Source of the DNA: Nitrospirota bacterium
GTDB lineage: Bacteria > Nitrospinota_A > UBA7883 > JACRGQ01
Length of the DNA: 64,000 nt
Direction: 5' to 3'
Assembly: GCA_024275955.1 (NCBI GenBank)
Contig: JAJRYD010000024.1
Coordinates: forward strand, 1-64,000
The first letter of the stretch is position 1, and every line of letters starts with the position of its first letter. This document shows, one piece after another, positions 29,756-39,591 of this stretch. The position numbers and the translations under genes are program-made. The notes beneath the pieces were generated by a model. It saw only the letters and a program-made list of their open reading frames with translations, was not told the origin of the DNA and did no database searches.

Positions 29756-30618
29756 GCCAGCAGGTAATAGGTTATCGACATTATCATGTTGAACTTGTAA
29801 CAGAGCAGGTAGGAGTTTACCAGCGCCGCCGATGTCTGCTGAGGCAGTTCCGTAGATGATTTCTCTACGCTAAGCCCGTGGTAAATGCAGACAAGCGCTA
29901 TGGTAAGCCCTAGTAACGCGCTTTTGATGCCGCAGAGGAGCAGGTCGGTAAGAGTGAGCGAAGCTACGAAATCTATAAGTAATGATTCAATACTTACATT
30001 TTCACGAAAAATAGAAATCGCCATCGCCGAGGCTAGGGTGACAAGCACGAAGTAGAAGCTTAATGCGACGTTGGAAATGGTAAGGCCCAGTATTCTCGGC
30101 ATATGGAAATACTTTACGATGCTTATCCCCATCGAGTCGAGAATCTCGTCGTGGTGTTTGAGCCTCATAGTTCCAAGCTCTATGGTTATGGCAGATGCCG
30201 ACCGCGCTATAAGTATAAGTGTTGTCAGTAGCGGAGCCAGCTCTCTTATGATGACCGAAACCAGAAGCTCCATCATCATCTTGTCGGTTGCGAACGCGCT
30301 GGAAAAGGAGATGAGCTGTATCATCAGCACGCCGCCCACCATAGCGGAAATACTTCCGACAACGAAAAAGGCATCAACCCCGGAAAAAATTATCTGGTGC
30401 GTGAGTATGTTTTTTACAAACTTCCATTGACTGCCTTTTATCTGTATAGCGGCGGCGGCAAAACCTATAAAAATACTGAGTAGCTGAAGATAAAACCGCC
30501 CCACGGCAATCAGACCAGCGGCAACTTGTTCTAGCAGTCCGTCGGTACCTTCACTGGGAAAATCTTTCCTTGCCGTCGGCAGTTGTTCTATATGTTCGCC
30601 GCTAATGTTAAGTGGCAC
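29752..30618 (-). CDS. mlaE: MlaE-like lipid transporter permease
   Basis: A 288-residue permease with a cytosolic lead of about 35 residues and then five or six membrane segments. The family core RELAPLLTTLILIARSASAI followed by ELGTM (near residue 140) contacts the ATPase. The ORF is the first gene of the mlaE-mlaF-mlaD-lipoprotein unit and lies about 110 bases downstream of the nusA stop on the same strand. Confidence 0.9.
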   Translation of the reverse strand: MPLNISGEHIEQLPTARKDFPSEGTDGLLEQVAAGLIAVGRFYLQLLSIFIGFAAAAIQIKGSQWKFVKNILTHQIIFSGVDAFFVVGSISAMVGGVLMIQLISFSSAFATDKMMMELLVSVIIRELAPLLTTLILIARSASAITIELGTMRLKHHDEILDSMGISIVKYFHMPRILGLTISNVALSFYFVLVTLASAMAISIFRENVSIESLLIDFVASLTLTDLLLCGIKSALLGLTIALVCIYHGLSVEKSSTELPQQTSAALVNSYLLCYKFNMIMSITYYLLA

Positions 30619-30726
30619 CTAAAGCCCCTCTTTTTTTCTAACGCCAGAATTATACTTCAATTACCTGACTGCAGGTAAGCTAAAACCGCACAATATCTAT
30701 CTAGAAGTTTAGGCGGGGCTGTCTTG

Positions 30727-31746
30727 CTATTTTATATTAATTTCCCAGCGTGTGAGCCGGCTCGCGAGCCTAATGTTAAGCCCTTTCTTACCGACAGCTA
30801 TCGGGTGCTGGTCTTTCTCTACCTCTACCACGGCATCTTTTCTATCGTGATTGCACCATATCTTTTTTACTTTCGCAGGGGTTAGAGCGGCGGAGATATA
30901 TTTTTGCGGGTCTTCAGACCACTCGATGATGTCTATCTTTTCTCCGTCCAGCTCGTCCATTATTCGTCTTACTCTCTCGCCGGCCGGGCCGATGCAGGAA
31001 CCTTTTGCGTCGATTTTTTCATTTTTGCTTACAACCGCTATTTTGGACTGGCCGGCAGTATCTCTGGCAATTCCTCTAATAACTACATGCCCATCGTTTA
31101 TTTCCGGTATCTCCCTTACAAAAAGCGCGCCAAGCAGTAACGGGTGCGTACGCGAAAGTATATAGATAGGCTCTTTGCCATGCCTCGTGACATCAATTAC
31201 CACAGCCTGAACCACCGAATCCATTTCCAGCTTTTCCCTGAACAGCTGTTCCTTTCGCGGAAGAACCGCCCGTTTTAATCCTGCTTTACAGAGGATATCT
31301 CCGTAGCTGTTTTCTCCCTTTACCTCCACTGCTACCATTTTCCACTTCTGTAGTTCCATCTTGTCTTTGATATGGTCTGCCGCTATTTCGTCCATGCTTT
31401 TTTTCATCGTTCGGCGTACAACCATCGCCGCCAGACGGCCGATGTTAGGATAGTCAAAAGGTATAGCAACTTCGTCGCCGGTTTTTATCTCGCGGTTTTT
31501 CTCTCTCGCTTCGTCGATGGCAATTTCGGTTGAAGGGTCGTTCACCTCTTCCTGCGCCCTTTTCATCTGAAAAAGTAAAAAACTTTTTGCCTCTATGTCA
31601 AAAACTGCCTTAAGGTTTTTCTCTCCCGTTTTTAAGCGGGCGGCAATGCTAATGCCGGATTCAAGCGCGTTTACTATCTGAGAGCTTTCTACGCCTCTAG
31701 CGGAAGCTATTTCATTAAACAGTTCTTCTATATTTTCTTGGCTCAC
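30727..31746 (-). CDS. nusA: Transcription termination/antitermination factor NusA
   Basis: NusA binds RNA polymerase and nascent RNA. The 339-residue protein has the N-terminal polymerase-binding domain (1-115), an S1 domain near 130-195 (ENSYGDILCKAGLKRAVLPRKEQL), KH1 (about 200-275, including KGSCIGPAGERVRRIMDEL) and KH2 to the end (PIAVGKKGLNIRLASRLTRW). It stops right after KH2 and lacks the acidic repeats seen in enterobacterial NusA, a form common in other phyla. Its start overlaps rimP by four bases; infB is elsewhere. Confidence 0.95.
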   Translation of the reverse strand: MSQENIEELFNEIASARGVESSQIVNALESGISIAARLKTGEKNLKAVFDIEAKSFLLFQMKRAQEEVNDPSTEIAIDEAREKNREIKTGDEVAIPFDYPNIGRLAAMVVRRTMKKSMDEIAADHIKDKMELQKWKMVAVEVKGENSYGDILCKAGLKRAVLPRKEQLFREKLEMDSVVQAVVIDVTRHGKEPIYILSRTHPLLLGALFVREIPEINDGHVVIRGIARDTAGQSKIAVVSKNEKIDAKGSCIGPAGERVRRIMDELDGEKIDIIEWSEDPQKYISAALTPAKVKKIWCNHDRKDAVVEVEKDQHPIAVGKKGLNIRLASRLTRWEINIK

Positions 31747-32210
31747 TCTTCAAACTCCAGTTTTGCTTTTGCGACATCATCAAATAAGAAGCGGTAGCTT
31801 ATACCATTTTCGGCTTCGGTAATGACAAAATTTTCCGGTCCATCCCCTTTTTTCAGCCTCCCTATAACCTGTCTAGGGCCGTCGAACGCTTTGCGAAACG
31901 TTATTTTTACCAGCCGGCCACAGCTTTTTTGGAAATGGAGAGGTTTTTTTAAGGTTCTCGTAAGCCCCGGCGACGATACTTCCAGCGAATAGGCTCCATG
32001 AATTATATCTTCCATCTCAAGGATATCTCCAAGATACCGGCTGACGGTTGCGCATTCTTCGTGCCTTATTCCGCCGTCTTTGTCTAGATATACCTTAAGC
32101 ATATTTTTGCCGCCCCCTTTAAAAAACTCGATATCGTAAATAGAAATCGACTCTTTTTTTAAAAGAGGCTCAAGCAGTGCCGCTATCCTTTTTGCCGTGC
32201 TGTCATTCAT
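31743..32210 (-). CDS. rimP: Ribosome maturation factor RimP
   Basis: RimP is needed for 30S maturation. The 155-residue protein has the two usual domains: the N-terminal part with LKVYLDKDGGIRHEECATVSR and the motif YSLEVSSPGLTRTLKKPLHF near residue 78-98, and an SH3-like C-terminal part. It overlaps nusA by four bases, the conserved rimP-nusA order. Confidence 0.95.
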   Translation of the reverse strand: MNDSTAKRIAALLEPLLKKESISIYDIEFFKGGGKNMLKVYLDKDGGIRHEECATVSRYLGDILEMEDIIHGAYSLEVSSPGLTRTLKKPLHFQKSCGRLVKITFRKAFDGPRQVIGRLKKGDGPENFVITEAENGISYRFLFDDVAKAKLEFEE

Positions 32211-32240
32211 CGTAAGTTTTAGATTTAATTTTAAGTAGGT

Positions 32241-32861
32241 TTATGGCAGGTACCGAAGACCAGAAAGAAGGAGCCTCACTGAAAGGGTTTCCGGCTTGTC
32301 GTCGGGATAGCTTTCCTTTAGCGAATTTATTTTGGCCTCGCGGATTATTACCGCTTTTTCATTGTTTTCAATGTTCCGCATAAATACTGTCAGCTGTGAA
32401 AGAGTGCCGCCAAACGACACCTTTATATTTACTCTCTCGAAGCCTTTTAGCCTGTCAACTTTTTCGACCTTTGTTGATGTAATGGTAAGGCCGGCAGTGG
32501 TCGCTATGTTTCTTGTAAGCGCTATCAGCTTACCGGCCGCTATGTCGGAAGTCTGGCCGTCAAAACATCTAGCGACCATCATGTTGAACTTGGACGAGAG
32601 TAACGTATTCCTCATGCTACTCTCGCTAGAGCTGTCGACCACCGATTTATAGCGCTGAACCCGCTTTGCCACGCTTGCGATTTCCTTTTTCAGTTCCGTG
32701 TTGTGAATGTAAGCTGGCTCTATAATAAAAAAGTAGGCGAGAATCGCTCCGGCAATCACGCTTCCATAGATGAGGAACTTTCTGTCCCTCTCAGACGCAG
32801 AGGCGAAACTTTTGGAGAGTATCTGAGAAATTCCAGAGATATACTTGCTCTCTTCGCTCAT
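32241..32861 (-). CDS. GspM/PilO-like assembly protein
   Basis: A 206-residue bitopic protein: a short cytosolic N-terminus, one membrane helix (KFLIYGSVIAGAILAYFFII, about 29-48), a coiled-coil stretch with HNTELKKEIASVAKRV, and a ferredoxin-like periplasmic domain of about 100 residues (LTITSTKVEKVDRLKGFERVNIKVSF). This plan is shared by GspM (type II secretion) and PilO (type IV pili). It overlaps the upstream GspL-like gene by four bases, which suggests that the two form the L-M pair of a secretion or pilus assembly platform. The rest of such a system is not in the window. Confidence 0.7.
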   Translation of the reverse strand: MSEESKYISGISQILSKSFASASERDRKFLIYGSVIAGAILAYFFIIEPAYIHNTELKKEIASVAKRVQRYKSVVDSSSESSMRNTLLSSKFNMMVARCFDGQTSDIAAGKLIALTRNIATTAGLTITSTKVEKVDRLKGFERVNIKVSFGGTLSQLTVFMRNIENNEKAVIIREAKINSLKESYPDDKPETLSVRLLLSGLRYLP

Positions 32862-34270
32862 TCCCTGAACATTCCTATTTTAAATTTTTCCTTGCTTCCG
32901 GCAGCTTTAACAGGCCCGATCATTTTTACATCTTTGAACATAGCGGTACTCTCAAGGGTATTGAGCAGAGATGTAGCTTTGCTGGAAATCCCAGACAGCG
33001 CTATCTCTTTACCCCTTATGTCGATTTCGACAAGGTGCGTATTGCGTGGCAGTGCCGATGTAAGGGTGGAAAGCAGAGATAGGTTCAACGCCGAAGATTC
33101 AAAAAAACCGGAAAAAGAGCTTGAGTACCGCTGAAGCTCCTCCACTTTTATCAGTACCTTTTCCGTCTCCGATGCTTCAGATTTTAACGCGGCAAGCTCG
33201 TCGCCAAGACGGTTAAGCATATTTTGCTTTACTCCTACCACGGTGCCGGCCCAGATTGCCAGAAGCAGAATAAAAACAGCCGTAGCGAGAGCGACGTTTC
33301 TTTTAACTCCGCTAACGGAAGAACTTCTTAAATGCCGCGGGATGAAGTTGAAGCCGGTTCTTTTACCGCTATAGCTCTCTATGCCGGTAAGCTTAGAGAC
33401 GAAACTAAAGCTGTTGTCGGTTTGGCTTTTTGGCAGTTTTTCGATATTCGAAGATTCAAAGATGGAACTTGCGGATAGCTGTTTTGCCGTTCGGCTTGCT
33501 AAAAGCCCTCCGCCGGCGATGTAAACCGCTTTGAGAAAATCGGAAAGCGAGTTGATGCCGGCTACGAGCCGTATCTGTCCTATCTCGGACAAAAGCTGTT
33601 CCGTAATTATATTGGCGGAAGATTCCGCCATATGATGCGGCCCTGAAAACACTTCTTCGGCTATAGGTATGGTGAACCTCTTAAAACGGGAATAAAGAAG
33701 GCAGGTTCCATCTACGATGCTCATTTCAAAACCGTCGGGGGTTATTTCGATGAAAGTTCTTTTGGCGGCGCATCCGGCTGTCGGAAAAAGCGATGCCGCG
33801 GAGGAGATAGAGATAATTTCCGGCGACAATCCGGCATTGATAGCGCTCTCATAATATTTGTCAAAATCTTCCGCCCTCAGGCCGGCTATATTCAGCCTAT
33901 AGTTAGCTTCGTCGCTGTCTGTAACGCAGTAGTCGTAACAAAGTTTCTCGGCAGGTATCGGGAAAATCCGCATCACCTCAAACTCCATCATCTTTTTAAG
34001 AGTTTCGGTGTTAGTAGCCGGAATTTCCAATGAAGTGATCTGGGCAACTATACGGGGAAGGAGAATTACGACAGAAGTTTCGCCCCCCGAAACATTTTCT
34101 ATCTCTTGTCTTACTCTTTGGGCTGTTTCCGGCTGTAGAAAACTGCCGGTTACGGTAACCGTTTTTATATGGTTGTTGTTGCTCCATCTTTCAGAGAAAA
34201 TGGAGACAGAGCAGAGCTGTTCCTTAAGGTCTACAATGGCCAGATTGTGCATACCGCCCAAGTCTAACAT
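32858..34270 (-). CDS. GspL-like protein (PilM-PilN fusion layout)
   Basis: A 470-residue protein. Residues 1-290 look like the actin-like cytosolic domain of GspL/PilM (ILLPRIVAQITSLEIPATN, MMEFEVMRIFPIPAEKLCYDY). One membrane helix follows (NVALATAVFILLLAIWAGTVV, about 323-343), then a coiled coil (LGDELAALKSEASETEKVLIK) and a PilN-like periplasmic domain. Fused cytosolic and membrane parts are the GspL arrangement. The partner in the next gene is GspM-like. The start is uncertain: there are two ATGs (34270 and 34252) and neither has a clear ribosome-binding site. Confidence 0.7.
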   Translation of the reverse strand: MLDLGGMHNLAIVDLKEQLCSVSIFSERWSNNNHIKTVTVTGSFLQPETAQRVRQEIENVSGGETSVVILLPRIVAQITSLEIPATNTETLKKMMEFEVMRIFPIPAEKLCYDYCVTDSDEANYRLNIAGLRAEDFDKYYESAINAGLSPEIISISSAASLFPTAGCAAKRTFIEITPDGFEMSIVDGTCLLYSRFKRFTIPIAEEVFSGPHHMAESSANIITEQLLSEIGQIRLVAGINSLSDFLKAVYIAGGGLLASRTAKQLSASSIFESSNIEKLPKSQTDNSFSFVSKLTGIESYSGKRTGFNFIPRHLRSSSVSGVKRNVALATAVFILLLAIWAGTVVGVKQNMLNRLGDELAALKSEASETEKVLIKVEELQRYSSSFSGFFESSALNLSLLSTLTSALPRNTHLVEIDIRGKEIALSGISSKATSLLNTLESTAMFKDVKMIGPVKAAGSKEKFKIGMFRE

Positions 34271-34463
34271 GTCTACAGGGCGGTGTGAGAGTGCTTCTTG
34301 CTTCTACTTTGCTGAGGCTCTGGAATATTGGGCATAGTTGATGGCGGTGAGGTGGAACAGGTTATCTTGTACCGGCTCTGGAAGATTTTTTGCCCATAAG
34401 CACTGGTTTTGCAGAATACAGTAAAAAAGCACTAATGAATGGTGGAGAAATGCCGATTAACTG
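34271..34463. promoter_or_regulatory. Divergent promoter region between gspL-like and Sel1 genes
   Basis: Two genes leave this 193-base spacer in opposite directions, so both promoters are expected here. I cannot place clear -35/-10 pairs and see no repeats. Confidence 0.35.
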
Positions 34464-37400
34464 TTGATCCGTCATACACTTAATGAGAGGAGTAGAAACC
34501 TGTTTTTTAAAGCTTTAGCAACGCTATTTTTAAGCTTTTGCCTTTTGCCCCATCTTTCCTATGCTGGCCAGCCGGTAGCTGTAGATAAGATATCTATAGC
34601 TATTCTCCACGAGCTGGCCAGAGAAGGCGATATGGAGGCTAGATTTCAGCTTGGGGAGCTTTATAGCAGTGATGAATATGAAGGCAGAGATATCTGGCAG
34701 GCGGCGCAATGGTATGAAATGGCCGCCAAGCAGAACCACAGGAGAGCGCAATATCTGTTGGGGCTGATGTATGAAACCGGAAACGGAGTAATGGAAAGCC
34801 AAGAATCTGCCGCCAAATGGTATAAGAAAACCGCGCGGTGGGGGCATCCCGAAGCTCAGCTTAGAATTGGTATTATGTGTAACGAGGGACGCGGAGTTCC
34901 ACAGAGCTATTCTCAGGCGGTTATCTGGTTCAAAAGGGCGGCAAGGCAAAACATTGCCGAAGCCCAGTATCTGTTTGCTCTTAAGCTTTTTTCTGGAGAG
35001 GGAACTATAGCGAGCCGTGAGATGGCGGCCAAATGGTTTCGAAAGGCGGCTCTACAGGGGCATTCCGGTGCGCAGGCCCGTTTGGGAGATATGTTCCAAA
35101 AAGGATATGTAGAGACAGATTATTCCCTCGCGGAGAAATGGTACCTGAAATCTGCCGAGCAGGGAGACCCCGAAGGACAGTACCACCTTGCGAAAATGCA
35201 CAACGATAAAAAATCGGAAAACCCAAGCGAAGAGATAGCTATGAGGTGGTACGAAGAAGCCGGAAGGCAAGGCTATGTTAAAGCCCAGTTTGAGCTTGCG
35301 GAGTTGCTCCGCAAGAATGGCGAGAAGGCTGAGGCGGCCAAATGGTATCACAAAGCGGCCGAACTTGGCCACATGGATGCACAGTTTGCCATTGCTCAAT
35401 ATTTAGATAAATCGGGTGATGGCGAAGATGAGGCGGCTGTATGGTACAAAAGAGCGGCCGAACAGGGGCATATGGAAGCCCAATTTCAAATTGCGAATCA
35501 TTATGCCAAAGGGCTTGGAGTGGAAGAAGATATCTCTATCGCAGCGGAGTGGTACATAAAGTCCGCCGTGCAGGGGCATCCAGAGGCTATTTTCATAATT
35601 GGCGACTACTATGAAAACGGCAAAGGGGTCGAACGCGACTATCTCACAGCAAGAGAGTGGTTCGAAAAATCGTCTAGGAACGGCAACAAGGTTGCCAGCT
35701 ATAGGTTGGCAAGGTTTGCCGATCTTGGTCTTGGCGAGCCGGTTGACCCCCAAAAGGCGGTAGAGCTATATACAAAGTCGGCCCAAAAAGGCTACGACAA
35801 GGCGGAATACAGCCTTGGCAAAAAACTTTTTGACGGCGACGGCATCGAGAGAGATCTTTCCAGCGCGGCTGAATGGTTTGGCAAAGCCTCTTCAAAAAAA
35901 CATAGAGAAGCTTCCTACGCGCTTGGGCGTATGTACGAAAATGGTTTTGGGGTTCAGCGAAATATGGAAAAAGCTATAAAGTTATATAAAACCGCCGGAG
36001 AAAAAGGAGACGCAAAAGCGCTTTACGCGCTTGGGGTTATTTACTTTAGCGGCAACGGTACAAAAAGGGATTTTCGCCAAGCCGCCATCCGGTTCCGGCA
36101 AGCGGCCGAACATGGCGATAAAAGAGGCAATGTCTCTCTTGGAAAGATGTATCAAGCTGGCCGAGGAGTTCCCAAAGATTATATAGAAGCGGTTGTATGG
36201 TACCGCGGAGCGGCAGGAGCCGGCTACCCGGAGTCTGGCATTCCAGGCACTGATTATAACGGCAAAGAAGACGGTTTTGCCGAGGCGCAGTATCATATCG
36301 CGGAGATATGGTCGGCCGGTCTTTTGCCGGAAGGAATAGATACAACAAGAGCCGCATGGTGGTATAGAAGAGCGGCAAAGCAAGACTACCTTAAGGCGCA
36401 GTTGAAACTGGCAGAATATTATTACAACGGAACAGGGGTGATGCCCGACTACGGCGAAGCCTTTAGGTGGTACGCGAAAGCGGCTCGTAACGGGGATGGA
36501 AAAGCCGGTTTCCTGCTTGCCGAAATGTATGAGGAAGGGAAGGGAACCTCCCCGAATATTAAGCAGGCGGTAAGATGGTATGAAATCGTTGCGGATAATG
36601 GAAATCTTTCCGCCCAGCTAAGGCTCGCGTCGCTTTTTGAAAATGGCAAAGAAGGAATAAAGCCGGATTACTCTAAATCTGCCGATTGGTACGAGATGGC
36701 CGCCGAACAAGGCGATGTCGGTTCCCAGTTAAAAATCGCGGAGATATACGAGACGATGAAAGGAAGGGATCTTAACCTTCTCAAAGCATCGAAGTGGTAC
36801 ATGATAGCCGCCGATAGCGGAAACATGGAAGCCCAGTTTAAGGTAGCCGAGATGTATGAAATCGGCGAAGGTCTGCCGGTTGACTCTGCTAAAGCTATAG
36901 AGTGGTACACAAGAGTCGCGGAGCAGGGAGACAGGGAAGCGGCGTTAAAGCTTGGACAACTCTACGAAGACGGTGAACTGGTTATGCTAAACCTTGAAAA
37001 GGCGGCTAGATGGTACCGTATGGCGGCAAATCATGGGGATAACATAGCTTCGATGAAGCTTGCCAAAATGTACGAAATCGGCAGAGGGGTGGAAAAGGAC
37101 TTCGCGCAGGCGGCAATCTATTATCGCCCTGTTGCGGATGGCGGCAACAAGGAAGCGCAGTTCCGGCTGGCCGAAATAATAATGAATGTTCCCAGAGTTG
37201 GCGGCACCGCAAGAGAAGCTTTGCGGTACTACCTTAAAGCGGCGGAAAATGGGCATATGGAGGCGGCCTATAATATGGGCGAAATGTTTATGAACGGTAA
37301 CGGAGTCGCTAAAGATATTCCGCTCGCTATCGAATGGTTCGAGAGGATAGCTGACGAGGGCCACGCCGACGCTATGTATAGGGTTGCGAAGATATATTAC

Positions 37401-37850
37401 AACGGTGAAGCGGAAGTAGAAAAAAACTTTCAAAAGGCGGCAAGCTGGTATGCCAAAGCTGCCGAAGCCGGCAGCAAAAAGGCGCAGTATTTCATGGCGG
37501 TTATCTATTCAAACGGCAGAGGTGTCGAGCAGGATTACAGGCAGGCGGCAGGCTGGTATAAAAAACTGGCGGCGCAAGGCGACGCAAACGCGCAGTATAT
37601 GATAGGGCTTATGTATCAGTACGGAGTGGGGGTGCTTACCGATAGATCGAAAGGGGCCAAATGGCTCTATATGGCAGGCGAGAGATATGTCAAAGAAGGC
37701 AAATGGCGTAAAACGCTTGAGATTATAGACGCGATAAAAGTTTTCGACGATTATCATCCGCTGGCAAAAAAACTTTACGGTGCGGTTTATCCAAGCGGCA
37801 ACAAAAAATCTTTCGAGAACCAGACAGCCACGCAAGGTGTGGGCCGGTAG
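34464..37850 (+). CDS. Secreted giant Sel1-repeat protein (28 repeats)
   Basis: A 1128-residue protein made almost wholly of Sel1-like repeats: I count 28 units, each with a (A)xWYxxAA-type helix followed by A-x-LG-x-MY-x-G-x-GV in varied form. Units are about 36 residues. A signal peptide comes first (KALATLFLSFCLLPHLSYAG). Sel1 proteins act as protein-protein scaffolds, often in cell-envelope or host-contact functions. The listed start is a TTG without a nearby ribosome-binding site; an in-frame CTG at 34500 has AGAGGAG seven bases upstream and would give an equally good signal peptide. Unit 15-16 contains an insertion (GIPGTDYNGKEDGF). A MITE begins 23 bases after the stop. Confidence 0.85.
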   Translation: MIRHTLNERSRNLFFKALATLFLSFCLLPHLSYAGQPVAVDKISIAILHELAREGDMEARFQLGELYSSDEYEGRDIWQAAQWYEMAAKQNHRRAQYLLGLMYETGNGVMESQESAAKWYKKTARWGHPEAQLRIGIMCNEGRGVPQSYSQAVIWFKRAARQNIAEAQYLFALKLFSGEGTIASREMAAKWFRKAALQGHSGAQARLGDMFQKGYVETDYSLAEKWYLKSAEQGDPEGQYHLAKMHNDKKSENPSEEIAMRWYEEAGRQGYVKAQFELAELLRKNGEKAEAAKWYHKAAELGHMDAQFAIAQYLDKSGDGEDEAAVWYKRAAEQGHMEAQFQIANHYAKGLGVEEDISIAAEWYIKSAVQGHPEAIFIIGDYYENGKGVERDYLTAREWFEKSSRNGNKVASYRLARFADLGLGEPVDPQKAVELYTKSAQKGYDKAEYSLGKKLFDGDGIERDLSSAAEWFGKASSKKHREASYALGRMYENGFGVQRNMEKAIKLYKTAGEKGDAKALYALGVIYFSGNGTKRDFRQAAIRFRQAAEHGDKRGNVSLGKMYQAGRGVPKDYIEAVVWYRGAAGAGYPESGIPGTDYNGKEDGFAEAQYHIAEIWSAGLLPEGIDTTRAAWWYRRAAKQDYLKAQLKLAEYYYNGTGVMPDYGEAFRWYAKAARNGDGKAGFLLAEMYEEGKGTSPNIKQAVRWYEIVADNGNLSAQLRLASLFENGKEGIKPDYSKSADWYEMAAEQGDVGSQLKIAEIYETMKGRDLNLLKASKWYMIAADSGNMEAQFKVAEMYEIGEGLPVDSAKAIEWYTRVAEQGDREAALKLGQLYEDGELVMLNLEKAARWYRMAANHGDNIASMKLAKMYEIGRGVEKDFAQAAIYYRPVADGGNKEAQFRLAEIIMNVPRVGGTAREALRYYLKAAENGHMEAAYNMGEMFMNGNGVAKDIPLAIEWFERIADEGHADAMYRVAKIYYNGEAEVEKNFQKAASWYAKAAEAGSKKAQYFMAVIYSNGRGVEQDYRQAAGWYKKLAAQGDANAQYMIGLMYQYGVGVLTDRSKGAKWLYMAGERYVKEGKWRKTLEIIDAIKVFDDYHPLAKKLYGAVYPSGNKKSFENQTATQGVGR

Positions 37851-37872
37851 TCGCTACGCTAGCACCTCTTAA

Positions 37873-38003
37873 GGGACTGTTTCCAAAAGAGTTTTTTTTG
37901 AGCATTTTAAGGGGAAGTTCATTTTCTAACTTTTTAAAAATAGAGTCTTTAGAGATTGGTAATTTATAAAAAAATCAAATTTATCTCATTCGGCAACAGC
38001 CCC
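37873..38003 (+). mobile_element. MITE family A, copy 4 (131 bp)
   Basis: Standard ends GGGACTGTTTCC and GGCAACAGCCCC, flanked by a perfect CTTAA duplication (37868-37872 and 38004-38008). It lies just after the Sel1 gene. The rest of the spacer to 38229 contains a short GC-rich hairpin (CCGCCCCGCAGGCGG near 38039-38053) and no gene. Confidence 0.9.
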
Positions 38004-38229
38004 CTTAAAACTTCTAGAAAATCTTCCGGTGTACCGCTACCGCCCCGCAGGCGGAGCGTTTACGGTTTACGGTTTTAACCAGATGCTCGACGCTTTTAAT
38101 AAAAAAACGAAGGCTTGGGGTGCCGCACATATCCTTTGCTTATTGTGTCGAGCGTAGCTTTTACTTTTTGTTTTAATTTTTTTCGTTCATTTAGACATTC
38201 TACCTTGCTTCCAATAACCGCACAGCAGA

Positions 38230-39591
38230 TTACCCAAGCTCGACTATCGACGCTCCGTCGCCGCCTTGCGCCGGCATTGCGGAGCGGAACGATTTTGCAT
38301 AGCTGGAATCTTTTAGATAACCTTCCAGTTTTGATTTTAATATTCCCTTACCATGAACCACTCTAACCTCAGGCGTGCCGAGCAGAAGATGTCTGTCCAT
38401 AAACGGTTCCAGCTTTGCTACAGCCTCTTCAAAGGTAAAGCCTAGTAGTGCTATCTCTGTTTCTATATCTTCGTCTAAGGTTTTTATGGAAACAGTTTTT
38501 GGCGGTTTTTTCCTTTTCAAAGGTTCGCCGCCCCGTATGCCGACGAGATTTGATTTTGGGAGCGTCATCCTCACGCCGCCGGTCATTACCTCCGCTTTAT
38601 TATCGCCGCCTACCTTTACAAGCGTTGCCTTTTTATCAAAAGGGATTATCCATACAGGCCCGCCCAGCTCGACATCTTCAAGCGGTATAGAGTCCGGCCT
38701 TCGTATATCGCGCGTAAGCTCGTTTTCCTTTTTCTTTAGTTCGCTGGCCTTTTTTGCCATCTCTTTTTTATCGGCCTTTCTTGTTTCATCTAGCATCGAA
38801 GATATTTCTTTTCTCGCTTTTATTATCTCTTCCCTTAGCGCTTTTTTCTTTTCACGCTCCAGCTTTTCCAGCTCCGCGTTAGTTTTGTCCAGCTTCTCCT
38901 TTAGGTCCTTTGCGAGCAGGGCCGACTTTGCGCTAAGTTTTTCCTGTTCGATGGTCGCCTCATCCATTTTGTCGGCCTTTTGCTGTAGCTCCATCAACGC
39001 GTCATGGTAAAGGTCGTTAGACGAGGTAAGCCTCTCTTTAGCTTTCTTTATTATCTCCAAAGGTATCCCTACCGATTCCGCCACAGCAAGCGGATAGCTG
39101 ACACCGGGATGTCCTTTTTCCAGCTTAAAGCTCGGCTTACCGTCTTTGCCAAAACCCATAGCGCCGTTTACCATATCGCCGTTTTCCTGCGCGGAAACTT
39201 TCAGGTCGGGCAGGTGGGTAGATACAAGCACCCTGCACCCTTTTTCTATTAACTTTTCGATAACGGTAAAGGCGAGTGCCGAAGCTTGCTGCGGGTCTGT
39301 TCCATTAAGTATTTCGTCAATAATTATCAAATCTTCTTTTTCCGCTAAGGTAAGCGCGTCCTTAATTCCTGTAAGTTGAGCGGAGAAAGTAGACTGACCA
39401 TCCTCTATCGACTGTTCGTCGCCTATTATAGCGAAAATATTTTTTGCGAAAGGCAAAGCACTCTCTGCCGAAAGCGGAGGAAAAATCCCACACGACGGGA
39501 GGACAAACGCAAGGCCAAGCGACTTGAGTAAAACCGTTTTACCGCCGGCGTTGGGACCGGAAATTAGAAGGGAGCGTTCTTTGCTTTCCAT
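38230..39591 (-). pseudogene. mutS2: MutS2, C-terminal part (ATPase and Smr domains)
   Basis: This half, 453 residues, starts just before the MutS2 Walker A (SLLISGPNAGGKTVLLKSLGL). It then carries the Walker B IIIDEILNGTDPQQASALA and the switch STHLPDLK. A long coiled coil follows from about 180 to 290, and the Smr nuclease domain with VRVVHGKGILKSKLEGYL sits at the C-terminus. It is in a different frame from the preceding half. The start codon shares a base with the stop of the N-terminal half (TAATG). MutS2 suppresses homologous recombination and rescues collided ribosomes in other bacteria. Intact MutS2 is one protein of about 780 residues; the two halves sum to 779, so only the reading frame is interrupted. 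Confidence 0.85.
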
